From positions 62,001 through 126,000 of the forward strand of contig NZ_JALJEJ010000001.1 of the NCBI RefSeq assembly GCF_022953055.1: a stretch of 64,000 bases of DNA, read 5' to 3'. A model generated the notes under the pieces. It saw only the letters and a list, made by a program, of their open reading frames with translations, had not been told where the DNA came from and searched no databases. Shown piece after piece: positions 24,089-31,966 of the stretch; position 1 is the first letter of the stretch; each line of letters starts with the position of its first letter. The position numbers were made by a program, and so were the translations under genes. The DNA comes from Mucilaginibacter straminoryzae. GTDB lineage: Bacteria; Bacteroidota; Bacteroidia; Sphingobacteriales; Sphingobacteriaceae.

Positions 24089-25092
24089 TTTATTTTTTCG
24101 AGTTGTTGAAACGCTTTTTTCTCTATCTCTGAAACTTCTATCAGATAGTCGCCCATCTGGTCAAAGTCCGCCTGGCTACCCAGCCGTCCTTTGTAAATAC
24201 CTGCGGCCTGTACAGCTGCGGTGCGCCAAAGGTCGCCCGCTTTGGTAAACTCTTCAGATACCTCCTGCAGTTCATCAACCGGCCACCATTGCTGCGCTTC
24301 TTCTAAAAAAGCAGCGTACATGTACCGGAAACCGCCTCCGCCTGTACCAATCTCTTCCTGCATGCGTACCAATTGCGCCAGGTAAGAACCTGCTTTCTGT
24401 ACGCCGAGGTTGTCCCGCCATTTTTTGATGCGTCCGCCTGTGTATTTGATACCTCTTACACCTGCAAACCACCCTGGGATGCGCAGCATTTGCGAGGTAT
24501 TAAATCTAATGCCTTTTTTTATCGCCGTCTTTATCGTCTCGTTATCTACAGATACGTTATCCACAGGATAATAGATCTGTCCCTTTGGCGCTAATGCGCC
24601 TTTCGCAAAACGGACGCGCTCCAATTCGTAGCTGGTCAGAAAAGTTGGCGTTTCCATAATCGGGTCGCTGATCAGATAATTGTCTTCTTCCTTGCCAAAT
24701 ACAATCAGGTTGTGAGCATTGAAATGAAAACGGTATTCGCGCGGGAAGTAAGATAGGTAATAAACGCCCACCTGGCAACCCACGGGTTTACCCTCGTTCA
24801 GGGCCTGCTGAAGATAGGCTTCCGCCTCCTGCCTTGAGCTGAACTTTTTACGGATTAGGGGAATATGCAGGGCTTTGCAGGTACGTTTAAAGATCAACCC
24901 CGGCATGGTACGAAACGCAATTGCCGGCCCGTTATTTATTTTGATTAACGGGATATATGCGTAGAACAGCCCCGAGCCAATACCGAAAGCCAAAGGCTCG
25001 GTAATCTGGTCAAGGCCCGCATGTTGCAATAGGCTTGATGTAACTCCCGATTCGCAATGTGCCGACTGGCGGTGTTGGAAATCAACTTTCAT
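24079..25092 (-). CDS. BtrH_N-domain acyltransferase-like protein
   Basis: The 337-residue protein matches the BtrH N-terminal domain followed by a DUF4872-like C-terminal region. The start, HRQSAHCESGVTSSLL, places a candidate nucleophile Cys13 ahead of a helix, as in papain-like acyltransferases; GIGSGLFYAYIP, FNAHNLIVFGKEEDNYLISDP (with a His and an Asp) follow. BtrH itself transfers an acyl chain from an ACP to butirosin, so here an ACP-bound acyl group may be moved to the resorcinol product. Such genes recur in flexirubin-type clusters. It overlaps both neighbours by about 10 bases. Confidence 0.8.
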   Translation of the reverse strand: MKVDFQHRQSAHCESGVTSSLLQHAGLDQITEPLAFGIGSGLFYAYIPLIKINNGPAIAFRTMPGLIFKRTCKALHIPLIRKKFSSRQEAEAYLQQALNEGKPVGCQVGVYYLSYFPREYRFHFNAHNLIVFGKEEDNYLISDPIMETPTFLTSYELERVRFAKGALAPKGQIYYPVDNVSVDNETIKTAIKKGIRFNTSQMLRIPGWFAGVRGIKYTGGRIKKWRDNLGVQKAGSYLAQLVRMQEEIGTGGGGFRYMYAAFLEEAQQWWPVDELQEVSEEFTKAGDLWRTAAVQAAGIYKGRLGSQADFDQMGDYLIEVSEIEKKAFQQLEKIKWA

Positions 25093-25489
25093 TCACGTTC
25101 AGGGTTTTGAGGTCGTTAACGCTTACGTTGAACGCCTCGGCATATTTCTGTAATTTTTTGTCTGATAATTGGGCAAAAACGTCGGGCTTCAGATGCCTTT
25201 TGATCTGCCATTGCCAAAAGCCGGTATAATCTGCCAGGATGGAAAGATCCATCAGCCGGTATTCCATAAAAAACAGCAAGGGGCTGGCCTCATTGTTCAG
25301 GACTTTCTGCCTTGCTGCATTCACACGTTCCTCAATATCTTTCCAGGCTACGTCTAAGGCTTTGGTCTTTACCTCCCAGCCAGTGCTCAGCTCGGTTACA
25401 TATTTACCAGAGTTGTCCTTAGCGTACACTACTTCGCGGGTAACTTTACCCAGCGAGCCCATATCCTGCGGAACATCCTCTTTCTTCAT
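25082..25489 (-). CDS. Unknown protein of the resorcinol cluster
   Basis: The 135-residue soluble protein has no recognised domain. The first half is charged with GKVTREVVYAKDNSGKYV and a Trp-rich segment, the second half is helical and resembles a small helix-turn-helix (FAQLSDKKLQKYAEAFNVSV). Its end overlaps the BtrH_N gene by 11 bases and its start is 14 bases after the ketosynthase stop, so it is part of the operon. It may be a structural partner or chaperone of an enzyme in the pathway; the sequence does not show which. Confidence 0.6.
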   Translation of the reverse strand: MKKEDVPQDMGSLGKVTREVVYAKDNSGKYVTELSTGWEVKTKALDVAWKDIEERVNAARQKVLNNEASPLLFFMEYRLMDLSILADYTGFWQWQIKRHLKPDVFAQLSDKKLQKYAEAFNVSVNDLKTLNVNES

Positions 25490-25503
25490 ATCAGCCAGAT
25501 GAA

Positions 25504-26652
25504 TTATACAACGGTTAACATGGCATACATGTACGAAAAGCGCGAGCTTTCGGGTACCAGCAACAACAGCTTCTCGCCTTTTTTCAACCGACCACTGTTA
25601 AACAATTCGTTAATCATTAAATAGATGGAAGCAGCACCAACGTTACCAACCGTATAAAGGTTGATAAACCATTTTTCGTAAGGGATACCCCCGCCATAGA
25701 TCTGGATCAGATCATAGATCTTTCCCTTGAAGAAATCGCTGGAAATGTGCGGCAGGAAGTAGTCGATATCGTCAGCGGTTAAACCTTTACGCTCGAATAT
25801 CTCTTTAATTTTGGCACCGCCTAAAGGCACAATGTTATCGCTCAGTAAGCCGATGTCCTGCTTTACACTGAAGATAGATTTGTTCATCACCTCTTCTGGC
25901 GTGAAATCCATAAAGCCTTTCAACGTTCCGTCTGCTTGCTTTTCGGCTCCCATATACATACAGGTTTCCATCTCGCTGGCATAAGAAACACCTTCGATCC
26001 ACTCTACCCGCAAACTTAAACCATCCGGATTTGGCTGGTTGCTCATCAGGAAAGCCGAGGCGCCGTCTGACAGCATCCACCGCAGGAATTCTTTCTGAAA
26101 AGCGATATAAGGATTTTCGTTCAGGTCTTTCAGCTTCTGAACTTCGTCTTCAAAAACATCTGATACCAGCAAACCCGAGAACCTTTCTGAACCGGTAGCC
26201 ACCGCCCGTTCTGCATCACCCGCTTTGATAGACAGGTAAGCATATTTTAAGGCATGCATCCCGGCGCAGCAAACACCGGCAGGCGAAACTACTTCTACAG
26301 CGCCCATTTCCGGCAGCCAGCCGTGCGTCATGACACCGTGGCTCGGCATCATCTGGTCTGGTGATGATGTTCCGCACGAAAGCAGGTTTACTTTTTTTAT
26401 ATCTTCAGGATGGTCTTTGAATAGTTCTTTTACGGCAAGGGCGGTCATCTGCGCATTGGTATGGGTAGACTTGCCCTCTTTATTCAGCGCATAATAACGG
26501 TTGGTGATGCCGTTGTTACGCAGTACGATCTTCTTTGATTTTGACGGCTTTCCGTCGATATAGCCCAGGTAAGATTCCATCTCGTCATTAGCGACGGGCT
26601 CATTCGGAAAATACGCGGACGTAGCATTTATATATACTTGATTAGCTATCAT
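25504..26652 (-). CDS. darB: DarB-like beta-ketoacyl synthase III
   Basis: The 382-residue thiolase-fold enzyme shows the KAS III triad: Cys129 in GVCCAGMHAL, His302 in FLPHISSDFF and Asn337 in TVGNVGAAS. It is longer than housekeeping FabH (encoded at 38921 in this window) and diverges in the loops, as expected for DarB-type synthases. DarB works with DarA to join two acyl chains into the cyclohexanedione precursor of dialkylresorcinols. The upstream DarA-like gene overlaps it by 11 bases. The KAS III call is firm; the DarB assignment depends on context. Confidence 0.82.
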   Translation of the reverse strand: MIANQVYINATSAYFPNEPVANDEMESYLGYIDGKPSKSKKIVLRNNGITNRYYALNKEGKSTHTNAQMTALAVKELFKDHPEDIKKVNLLSCGTSSPDQMMPSHGVMTHGWLPEMGAVEVVSPAGVCCAGMHALKYAYLSIKAGDAERAVATGSERFSGLLVSDVFEDEVQKLKDLNENPYIAFQKEFLRWMLSDGASAFLMSNQPNPDGLSLRVEWIEGVSYASEMETCMYMGAEKQADGTLKGFMDFTPEEVMNKSIFSVKQDIGLLSDNIVPLGGAKIKEIFERKGLTADDIDYFLPHISSDFFKGKIYDLIQIYGGGIPYEKWFINLYTVGNVGAASIYLMINELFNSGRLKKGEKLLLLVPESSRFSYMYAMLTVV

Positions 26653-27556
26653 AGGATCTGTTTAATAATAAAAAATGCAATGTTTTGTTTTTGATCCTTT
26701 TTGAAGAAAAAGGACGGACAAAAATTGTGTCTAAGGTAAGCAGAATTGGCGCACCGATAAACAGTGCAATGAAAAGATAGTACTTGAAGGCCTCGGTCCA
26801 CGGTAGCTGATTTTTGCGTTTAGAAATCACTTTTGCCCATGCCATGAAGATATATTTTGCCTTACCTTCAATCACCATCAGAGGGTATTTAATCCGCACA
26901 GCGCCCTGACCCACCAGCTGGTTCTGCAACCCATCCCAATTACCGCTTGCCAAATATCTGGCTACACTTTTACCATATTCAGCCGTGATGGCGATATCCT
27001 GGTCTGAAACGCCCGGTTTTGGGAAAATGTTTAAGTAGCGTTCTTTCTTTCCGCTCAGCATCCAGTAAAAAATGGTAACAAAGCTTATCGGGTTCGAATG
27101 CCTGTCGACCAGCGCTACGTTACCGACATGATTAGCGCCTGCATCTGCCAGTAGCTTTTTTATTTTATCAAAGGCGTTAAGCCACATATTACGGCCCGCG
27201 CTGATGGTAACTACAGGCGTATCTTTAATAACTGCTTTAAATTTATCATCCTGAAGCAGGGAACTGATGGGGATGCTTGGCGAAAGGAACCAGGGTTGAT
27301 AGGCAAGAATAACCAGATCATATTGCTGCTCGTTAAGAATATATGGTTGCAAAGGCCTTGGTCTTCCCAACACGCAATCCGGCATTACACTAAAAAAGCG
27401 TTTACCCGTCCAGGGGAAATCAAAACTGGTTTCCGGGTATATACGAACCTTTTCAACCACCACATCACTACCGGCAATGGTCGAAGTGAACGACTCTATG
27501 ATATCGCCCATCTGCCCCGACTGGGTAAAGTATATGGCCAGAACTTTCTTACTCAT
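26642..27556 (-). CDS. darA: DarA-like dialkylresorcinol condensing enzyme
   Basis: The 304-residue protein starts with a flavodoxin-like strand and loop (KKVLAIYFTQSGQMGDI) and has conserved FDFPWTGKRFF, DLVILAYQPWFLSPSIP and TISAGRNMW segments found in DarA-type enzymes of Bacteroidota. A hydrophobic helix near the C-terminus (FIALFIGAPILLTLDTIF) may associate it with the membrane. DarA condenses beta-ketoacyl and acyl units with DarB on the way to dialkylresorcinols, the lipid half of flexirubins. It is encoded directly upstream of the KAS III gene. The aromatase (DarC-like) gene is not seen in the window. Confidence 0.78.
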   Translation of the reverse strand: MSKKVLAIYFTQSGQMGDIIESFTSTIAGSDVVVEKVRIYPETSFDFPWTGKRFFSVMPDCVLGRPRPLQPYILNEQQYDLVILAYQPWFLSPSIPISSLLQDDKFKAVIKDTPVVTISAGRNMWLNAFDKIKKLLADAGANHVGNVALVDRHSNPISFVTIFYWMLSGKKERYLNIFPKPGVSDQDIAITAEYGKSVARYLASGNWDGLQNQLVGQGAVRIKYPLMVIEGKAKYIFMAWAKVISKRKNQLPWTEAFKYYLFIALFIGAPILLTLDTIFVRPFSSKRIKNKTLHFLLLNRSYDS

Positions 27557-27568
27557 TAACCCGCAAAG

Positions 27569-28048
27569 TTAAAAATCTTCCGGACGTAGTATTTTCGAAG
27601 ATTTGCTGTAATCTATTACAGCCTGCTGGGTGGCAAGGGGAAGGCTTTTAAAATGTGCTTTAAGATAGTCGCGGTCTGCATTCAGGTTATCGCGGTATTT
27701 TATAATCTTGGGGGCATGTTCCTGTATGGCTAACCGCAGAAAGTGAAACTCTGCGTTAGAACTGTCTGCATTAAAGGCGGTCTGAAATTTAATTCTTCCT
27801 GATTTAAAGTATTGTAGTTTTTCTTTAGGCTTTTTAACCAAACCAGCTTTCACCATTAATAAAAAACCTTCAAAAGCATCACGGTCTTTAGCCGGGGCTG
27901 CCTGCACATCGGTTAACAGTTCATTCACCTTGTTCAGGTCATGGGCGTTCATGGCCTGGTAAAATTCTGCACGGCTAAACTTCTGGGCAAATACTTCAAA
28001 GCCCGTAGCTATAAGGATGAAGAAAAGTATGGTTTTGATATTTTTCAT
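27569..28048 (-). CDS. Secreted protein heading the resorcinol operon
   Basis: I choose ATG 28048 (MKNIKTILFFILIATGFEVF), which gives a signal peptide ending near FAQ and a 159-residue protein. The mature part is helical and repetitive in pattern, resembling tetratricopeptide-like helices (FYQAMNAHDLNKVNELL, DSSNAEFHFLRLAIQEHAP). It should be periplasmic or outer-membrane associated. Twelve bases separate it from the DarA-like gene, so it is probably the first gene of the operon. Family and function are unknown. Confidence 0.65.
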   Translation of the reverse strand: MKNIKTILFFILIATGFEVFAQKFSRAEFYQAMNAHDLNKVNELLTDVQAAPAKDRDAFEGFLLMVKAGLVKKPKEKLQYFKSGRIKFQTAFNADSSNAEFHFLRLAIQEHAPKIIKYRDNLNADRDYLKAHFKSLPLATQQAVIDYSKSSKILRPEDF

Positions 28049-28402
28049 GGTTATGCTAAAGGTAGTCATCAGGTTTGATAATCCCGGTTTGTTTTTTTAG
28101 GGTAGTTTGTTAGAGGATGAAATACGTTGATGGTTTAAAAAGGCTTAAAAAATAAAAAGCCGCCCAGACTTGCTCCGGGCGACTTTCAACCTAAACCTTA
28201 TCACAATTAAACCGGCAAGTTTGCCAGTTCGCATAGATTATTACAAACACTGTACCAAAATCAAATGTTCCTTAAGTATGTCTTAATTTTGCCAAAACAA
28301 GGTTTTAAGGCCTTCAGGAGCATATTTATGAATTTTCACCAAGTTTTATATGTGGATGATTGTACACAATTCATAACAAAAATGTATAATTTAATACACA
28401 CT
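28049..28402. other. Spacer with terminator and operon promoter region
   Basis: No gene is seen. The right part ends the sigma/anti-sigma transcript (terminator at 28145-28186). The left part must hold the promoter of the resorcinol operon; the best match is TACCTTTA on the minus strand, 8 bases before the ATG at 28048, one base off the TAnnTTTG consensus. Confidence 0.4.
28145..28186 (-). terminator. Terminator of the ECF sigma operon
   Basis: On the minus strand AAAGTCGCCC (28186-28177) pairs with GGGCGGCTTT (28165-28156), one G-T wobble, followed by TTATTTTTT. It is about 215 bases after the anti-sigma stop. Confidence 0.75.
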
Positions 28403-28900
28403 TCACGCCTGTTTAACCAGCTTGCGTTTGTGTAAATAAGCGTCAAAAAGGAACAAACCCAGCACCACATCGAAAAACAGAAAGCCTTTCCAAACAGGAG
28501 ATGACGTAATGGCCTGAATGTTTGGCAGTTTCACTGACGGAAGTTCATAAGCACCATGGTCGCCAGCAGACCAGTTGATACTCAGCATGGCATAGGCAAT
28601 AACCGCGATGATGACCAGTGAAAGAAAACCAACAATGCCACGTATTATATTTTTATTAATGCTGGCTTTTAATGGCATGGCGGCTTCTTCTGCACGTATA
28701 GCTTCCATCACGTTATAGGTAAAGGCCATCGGTGGCTCGTCCAGTTGTATATCGCCCAGTTCTGCGTTTAAGGCCAGCAGTTCTTCGTACTTACGCCTGT
28801 AAATCCCGTCCGTTTCGATGAGCCTGGCGATGGCTTGCTGCTCTTCCGCGCTGCAGAGGCCATCAATATAATTCCAGAGTTTTTCTTCTGTGGTGCTCAT
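28403..28900 (-). CDS. Membrane anti-sigma factor
   Basis: The 165-residue protein begins with a cytosolic helical domain typical of anti-sigma factors (EEKLWNYIDGLCSAEEQQAIARLIETD... YEELLALNAELGDI) but without the HxxxCxxC zinc motif. Two hydrophobic helices follow (IIRGIVGFLSLVIIAVIAYAML and a second near FLFFDVVLGLFLFDAYL). It should hold the ECF sigma factor at the membrane until a signal arrives. Its start overlaps the sigma gene end by four bases (ATGA), the classic arrangement for such a pair. Confidence 0.78.
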   Translation of the reverse strand: MSTTEEKLWNYIDGLCSAEEQQAIARLIETDGIYRRKYEELLALNAELGDIQLDEPPMAFTYNVMEAIRAEEAAMPLKASINKNIIRGIVGFLSLVIIAVIAYAMLSINWSAGDHGAYELPSVKLPNIQAITSSPVWKGFLFFDVVLGLFLFDAYLHKRKLVKQA

Positions 28901-29478
28901 ATCAGTTCTTTTGCTTCATGTTTTAACAAACGCTCAAGCTTTTCTTTCAAGCGTTGCCTCGCCCGAAAAAGTTTTACCTTTACGGTATTGGCTTCCATAC
29001 CTAAAGTTACGGCTATTTCCTCTAACGATTGTTCGCCTTTGTAAAATAAGGTAATAATCGCTGCATCATCCGGTAAAAGCTGCTCTATGGCTTTATTCAA
29101 ATAATAAGACCTCGACCGGTTTTCTGCATAGTTCTGGTCGAAACCGCCCTGCTGATTTTCCAGTTGAATGTATACATTTTCATCATCTATAGAATCTGTA
29201 TCCATCCGCCGTTTTCTAAGGAAAGTCATGGCCGTGGTGTAAACAATGCTGTACAGCCAGGTACTGAACTTTGATTGCTGCTGAAAGTTTGCCAGGTTAC
29301 GGTACGCTTTAATAAAAGTATCCTGCGCAATTTCTTCGGCATCCTCGCGGTTCTTTGCAAAACGCATGGCCAGCGTAAATACAAAACGCTGATGACGCTT
29401 AATCAGCTCTGCGTAGGCAGATTGATTTCCGGCAACACTTTGCGCTATAAGTTCGGTATCGGTTAGCTTGCTTTGCAT
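28897..29478 (-). CDS. ECF sigma-70-family RNA polymerase sigma factor
   Basis: The 193-residue protein has region 2 (AYAELIKRHQRFVFTLAMRF, DAEEIAQDTFIKAYRNL, and STWLYSIVYTTAMTFLRKRR for -10 recognition) and region 4 (LLPDDAAIITLFYKGEQSLEE followed by helix-turn-helix GMEANTVKVKLFRARQRLKEK). No region 1 or 3 is present, so it is an ECF sigma factor. It pairs with the overlapping anti-sigma gene. Its targets are unknown. It is divergent from gcvT across 184 bases. Confidence 0.95.
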   Translation of the reverse strand: MQSKLTDTELIAQSVAGNQSAYAELIKRHQRFVFTLAMRFAKNREDAEEIAQDTFIKAYRNLANFQQQSKFSTWLYSIVYTTAMTFLRKRRMDTDSIDDENVYIQLENQQGGFDQNYAENRSRSYYLNKAIEQLLPDDAAIITLFYKGEQSLEEIAVTLGMEANTVKVKLFRARQRLKEKLERLLKHEAKELI

Positions 29479-29638
29479 TGTTAACAGTTACTCTGACGCC
29501 GTGTTGGCCCGGCAGGTTACAGCGGTGCAACGGTTTTTTTAAAGATAATATTTAAAAAGCTGTCTGTTAGCAAATAAAAAACAAGGTACTACCGGATTTA
29601 TCAAAGACTGCGACCTACCGTATCGCACAAAATAATCT

Positions 29639-29646
29639 TACATTTG
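29639..29646 (+). promoter_or_regulatory. Putative -7 box for gcvT
   Basis: TACATTTG fits TAnnTTTG exactly and ends 16 bases before the gcvT ATG, predicting a leader of about 12 bases. The -33 TTG is not evident. Confidence 0.6.
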
Positions 29647-29662
29647 CGCAAGAATTGATTAC

Positions 29663-30745
29663 ATGAAAAATACCGCTTTAACGCACGTACACGAAAGTTT
29701 AGGCGCCAAAATGGTGCCCTTTGCAGGTTATAACATGCCGGTTCAGTATGCCGGTATTAATGTAGAACATGATACCGTACGCAAAGGCGTAGGCGTATTT
29801 GACGTAAGCCACATGGGTGAATTCATCCTGAAGGGCGACCACGCGCTGGAATTGATCCAGAAGGTAACCAGTAATGATGCTTCAAAGCTGTATGATGGTA
29901 AAGTGCAATACTCTTGCCTGCCTAACGATAACGGTGGTATTGTAGACGACCTACTGGTATACCGTATAGACGAAAAAACCTATATGCTGGTGGTTAACGC
30001 TTCTAACATAGAGAAAGACTGGAACTGGATCTCTGCCCGGAATACCTTCGGCGTGGATATGAAGAATATTTCAGACCGCACTTCTCTATTAGCCGTGCAG
30101 GGGCCAAAAGCTGCAGAAGCGTTACAAACACTAACAGACATTAACCTGGGGCAGATGGAATATTATAGCTTCCAGAAAGGAAAGTTTGCAGGTATCGATA
30201 ATGTACTGGTATCGGCGACAGGTTATACCGGTGCAGGCGGTTTCGAGATTTATTTTGATAATGAACATGCCGACCAAATCTGGAATGCCATATTTAAAGC
30301 GGGCGAGCCATTCGGTATTAAGCCCATCGGCCTGGGTGCACGCGATACCTTACGTTTAGAGATGGGCTTCTGCTTATACGGTAATGATATTGATGATAAC
30401 ACTTCGCCACTGGAAGCTGGCTTAGGCTGGATCACCAAGTTTACCAAGGAGTTTACCAATTCAGCAGCGTTGCAAGCGCAGAAACAAACTGGTGTGAAAC
30501 AAAAATTGGTAGGTTTTGAGATGGTAGAACGTGGCATTCCACGCCATGATTATGAAATTGTAAATGCCGAAGGGCAGGTGATCGGCAGGGTAACGTCTGG
30601 TACGCAATCACCGTCTTTGCAAAAGGCAATTGGTATGGGCTACGTAGATAATGCTTTTGCTAAAGAAGGATCAGAGATCTTCATCAAGATCCGCGACAAT
30701 AAGATTAAAGCCCAGGTAGTAAAAATGCCTTTCTATAAGTCGTAA
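29663..30745 (+). CDS. gcvT: Aminomethyltransferase (glycine cleavage T protein)
   Basis: The 360-residue protein is full length. The folate-binding GcvT domain includes [19 protein letters not shown] with the conserved Asp-His, [11 protein letters not shown], and [19 protein letters not shown]; the C-terminal barrel domain has [12 protein letters not shown]. It transfers the methylene of the aminomethyl group on lipoyl-GcvH to tetrahydrofolate. The gene is alone; gcvH and gcvP are not in the window. An inverted repeat spans its stop codon. Confidence 0.97.
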   Translation: MKNTALTHVHESLGAKMVPFAGYNMPVQYAGINVEHDTVRKGVGVFDVSHMGEFILKGDHALELIQKVTSNDASKLYDGKVQYSCLPNDNGGIVDDLLVYRIDEKTYMLVVNASNIEKDWNWISARNTFGVDMKNISDRTSLLAVQGPKAAEALQTLTDINLGQMEYYSFQKGKFAGIDNVLVSATGYTGAGGFEIYFDNEHADQIWNAIFKAGEPFGIKPIGLGARDTLRLEMGFCLYGNDIDDNTSPLEAGLGWITKFTKEFTNSAALQAQKQTGVKQKLVGFEMVERGIPRHDYEIVNAEGQVIGRVTSGTQSPSLQKAIGMGYVDNAFAKEGSEIFIKIRDNKIKAQVVKMPFYKS

Positions 30746-30791
30746 AAAAACTTAGGGAAAGGCATTCCTGATATTTTAGTTAAAGCTGCTC

Positions 30792-31208
30792 TTAAGCCTC
30801 GTTTTCAAAATCGCGGTGAAGGGCAGCTTTAATTTTTGCTGCTGTTGCTTCCATTTGCTCTGGCGTGAACTGTAGCTTCGGCCGGGCGAAGTTCATATCA
30901 TCCACACGGTTAACCGGTATCAAGTGGATATGCGCATGCGGTACTTCTAACCCGATCACCGCCACACCAACTTTTATACACGGTACAGCTTGTTTAATGG
31001 CATGTGCTACAATCTTGGCAAATAGCTGCAGGCCGGTGTACAATTCGTCGTCAAGGTCGAAAAGGTTATCTACCTCTTGCTTAGGGATCACCAGCACATG
31101 GCCTTCTGCCAGCGGGCTAATGTCCAGAAACGCCAGAAAGTCTATACTTTCTGCAACCTTATAAGCCGGTATTTCGCCCGAGATAATTTTAGAAAAAATA
31201 GTAGGCAT
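30792..31208 (-). CDS. HIT-family (HinT-like) hydrolase
   Basis: The 138-residue protein has the histidine triad HAHIHLIP near the C-terminus and the N-terminal FSKIISGEIPAYKV motif of the HinT branch. Such enzymes hydrolyse nucleoside phosphoramidates and aminoacyl-AMP. It is encoded 88 bases downstream of greA on the same strand, separated by an AT-rich near-palindromic spacer, and converges on gcvT. Confidence 0.93.
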   Translation of the reverse strand: MPTIFSKIISGEIPAYKVAESIDFLAFLDISPLAEGHVLVIPKQEVDNLFDLDDELYTGLQLFAKIVAHAIKQAVPCIKVGVAVIGLEVPHAHIHLIPVNRVDDMNFARPKLQFTPEQMEATAAKIKAALHRDFENEA

Positions 31209-31296
31209 GATGTGTATTTGGTTATTGAGTTATTGAGACTATTGAGTTAGTAAGGGAGCTTGAAGCTAATAACCTAATAACTCAATACACGATTAA
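31209..31296. repeat. Imperfect palindromic spacer between greA and HIT gene
   Basis: The left half (GTGTATTTGGTTATTGAG...) and the inverse of the right half (GTGTATTGAGTTATTAGG...) are near copies, so most of the 88-base spacer can fold on itself. It looks like a small dispersed palindromic element. Confidence 0.5.
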
Positions 31297-31770
31297 CTAA
31301 CGCGATATTTCAAGGATTTCGAATTCCATTTTGCCGGCCGGTACTGCAATTTCAGCGGTTTCACCCACTTTTTTACCAAGCAAGCCTTTAGCAATCGGCG
31401 ACGATACCGATATCTTGCCAGATTTAAGGTCTGCTTCACTTTCAGAAACCAACTGATAGCTCATGGTAGCCCCGTTTTTCACATTGCGGATCTTCACTTT
31501 TGAAAGCGCCAATACTTTAGAACTATCTATTTTAGATTCGTCTAGCAGACGTGCATTAGCAAGCAGCTCTTCCATCTTGGCAATTTTGGTCTCATGGTGG
31601 CCTTGTGCCTCTTTAGCGGCATCATATTCTGCGTTTTCAGAAAGGTCGCCTTTATCGCGTGCTTCGGCAATAGCCCGTGCAATTTGCGCCCGGCCTTCTG
31701 TTTTCAACTGCTGTAATTCTTCTTTCAGTTTTTCTAAACCTTCTTTAGTGTAATAAGCAACCTCTGCCAT
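31297..31770 (-). CDS. greA: Transcription elongation factor GreA
   Basis: The 157-residue protein has the N-terminal coiled coil with acidic tip (RDKGDLSENAEYDAAKEAQGH) and the C-terminal FKBP-like domain ending in SPIAKGLLGKKVGETAEIAVP. GreA stimulates transcript cleavage in backtracked RNA polymerase through the acidic tip, which is intact. ATG 31770 gives the usual N-terminus YYTKEGLEKLKEEL. It lies upstream of the HIT gene. Confidence 0.97.
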   Translation of the reverse strand: MAEVAYYTKEGLEKLKEELQQLKTEGRAQIARAIAEARDKGDLSENAEYDAAKEAQGHHETKIAKMEELLANARLLDESKIDSSKVLALSKVKIRNVKNGATMSYQLVSESEADLKSGKISVSSPIAKGLLGKKVGETAEIAVPAGKMEFEILEISR

Positions 31771-31856
31771 AACTCACTTTATTAAAATAATGTTTTTGTA
31801 AATGTCTGTTAATAAAACTGCCCTTGCCATAATCAATTGGAAAGGGCTTTAAAAAC

Positions 31857-31894
31857 AAACAAGACTATAACGGCGAACCGGCATAGTCTTGTTT
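31857..31894 (-). terminator. Terminator of 2-hydroxyacid dehydrogenase gene
   Basis: AAACAAGACTAT (31857-31868) pairs perfectly over 12 bp with ATAGTCTTGTTT (31883-31894). On the minus strand GTTTGTTTTT follows. It is 72 bases after the dehydrogenase stop. Confidence 0.8.
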
Positions 31895-31966
31895 GGTGTA
31901 GAACGAAGATAAGAGAATTAAATAGACACTTCCAAATTTTAAGCCGCTTATTTGCGCAACTTCATC

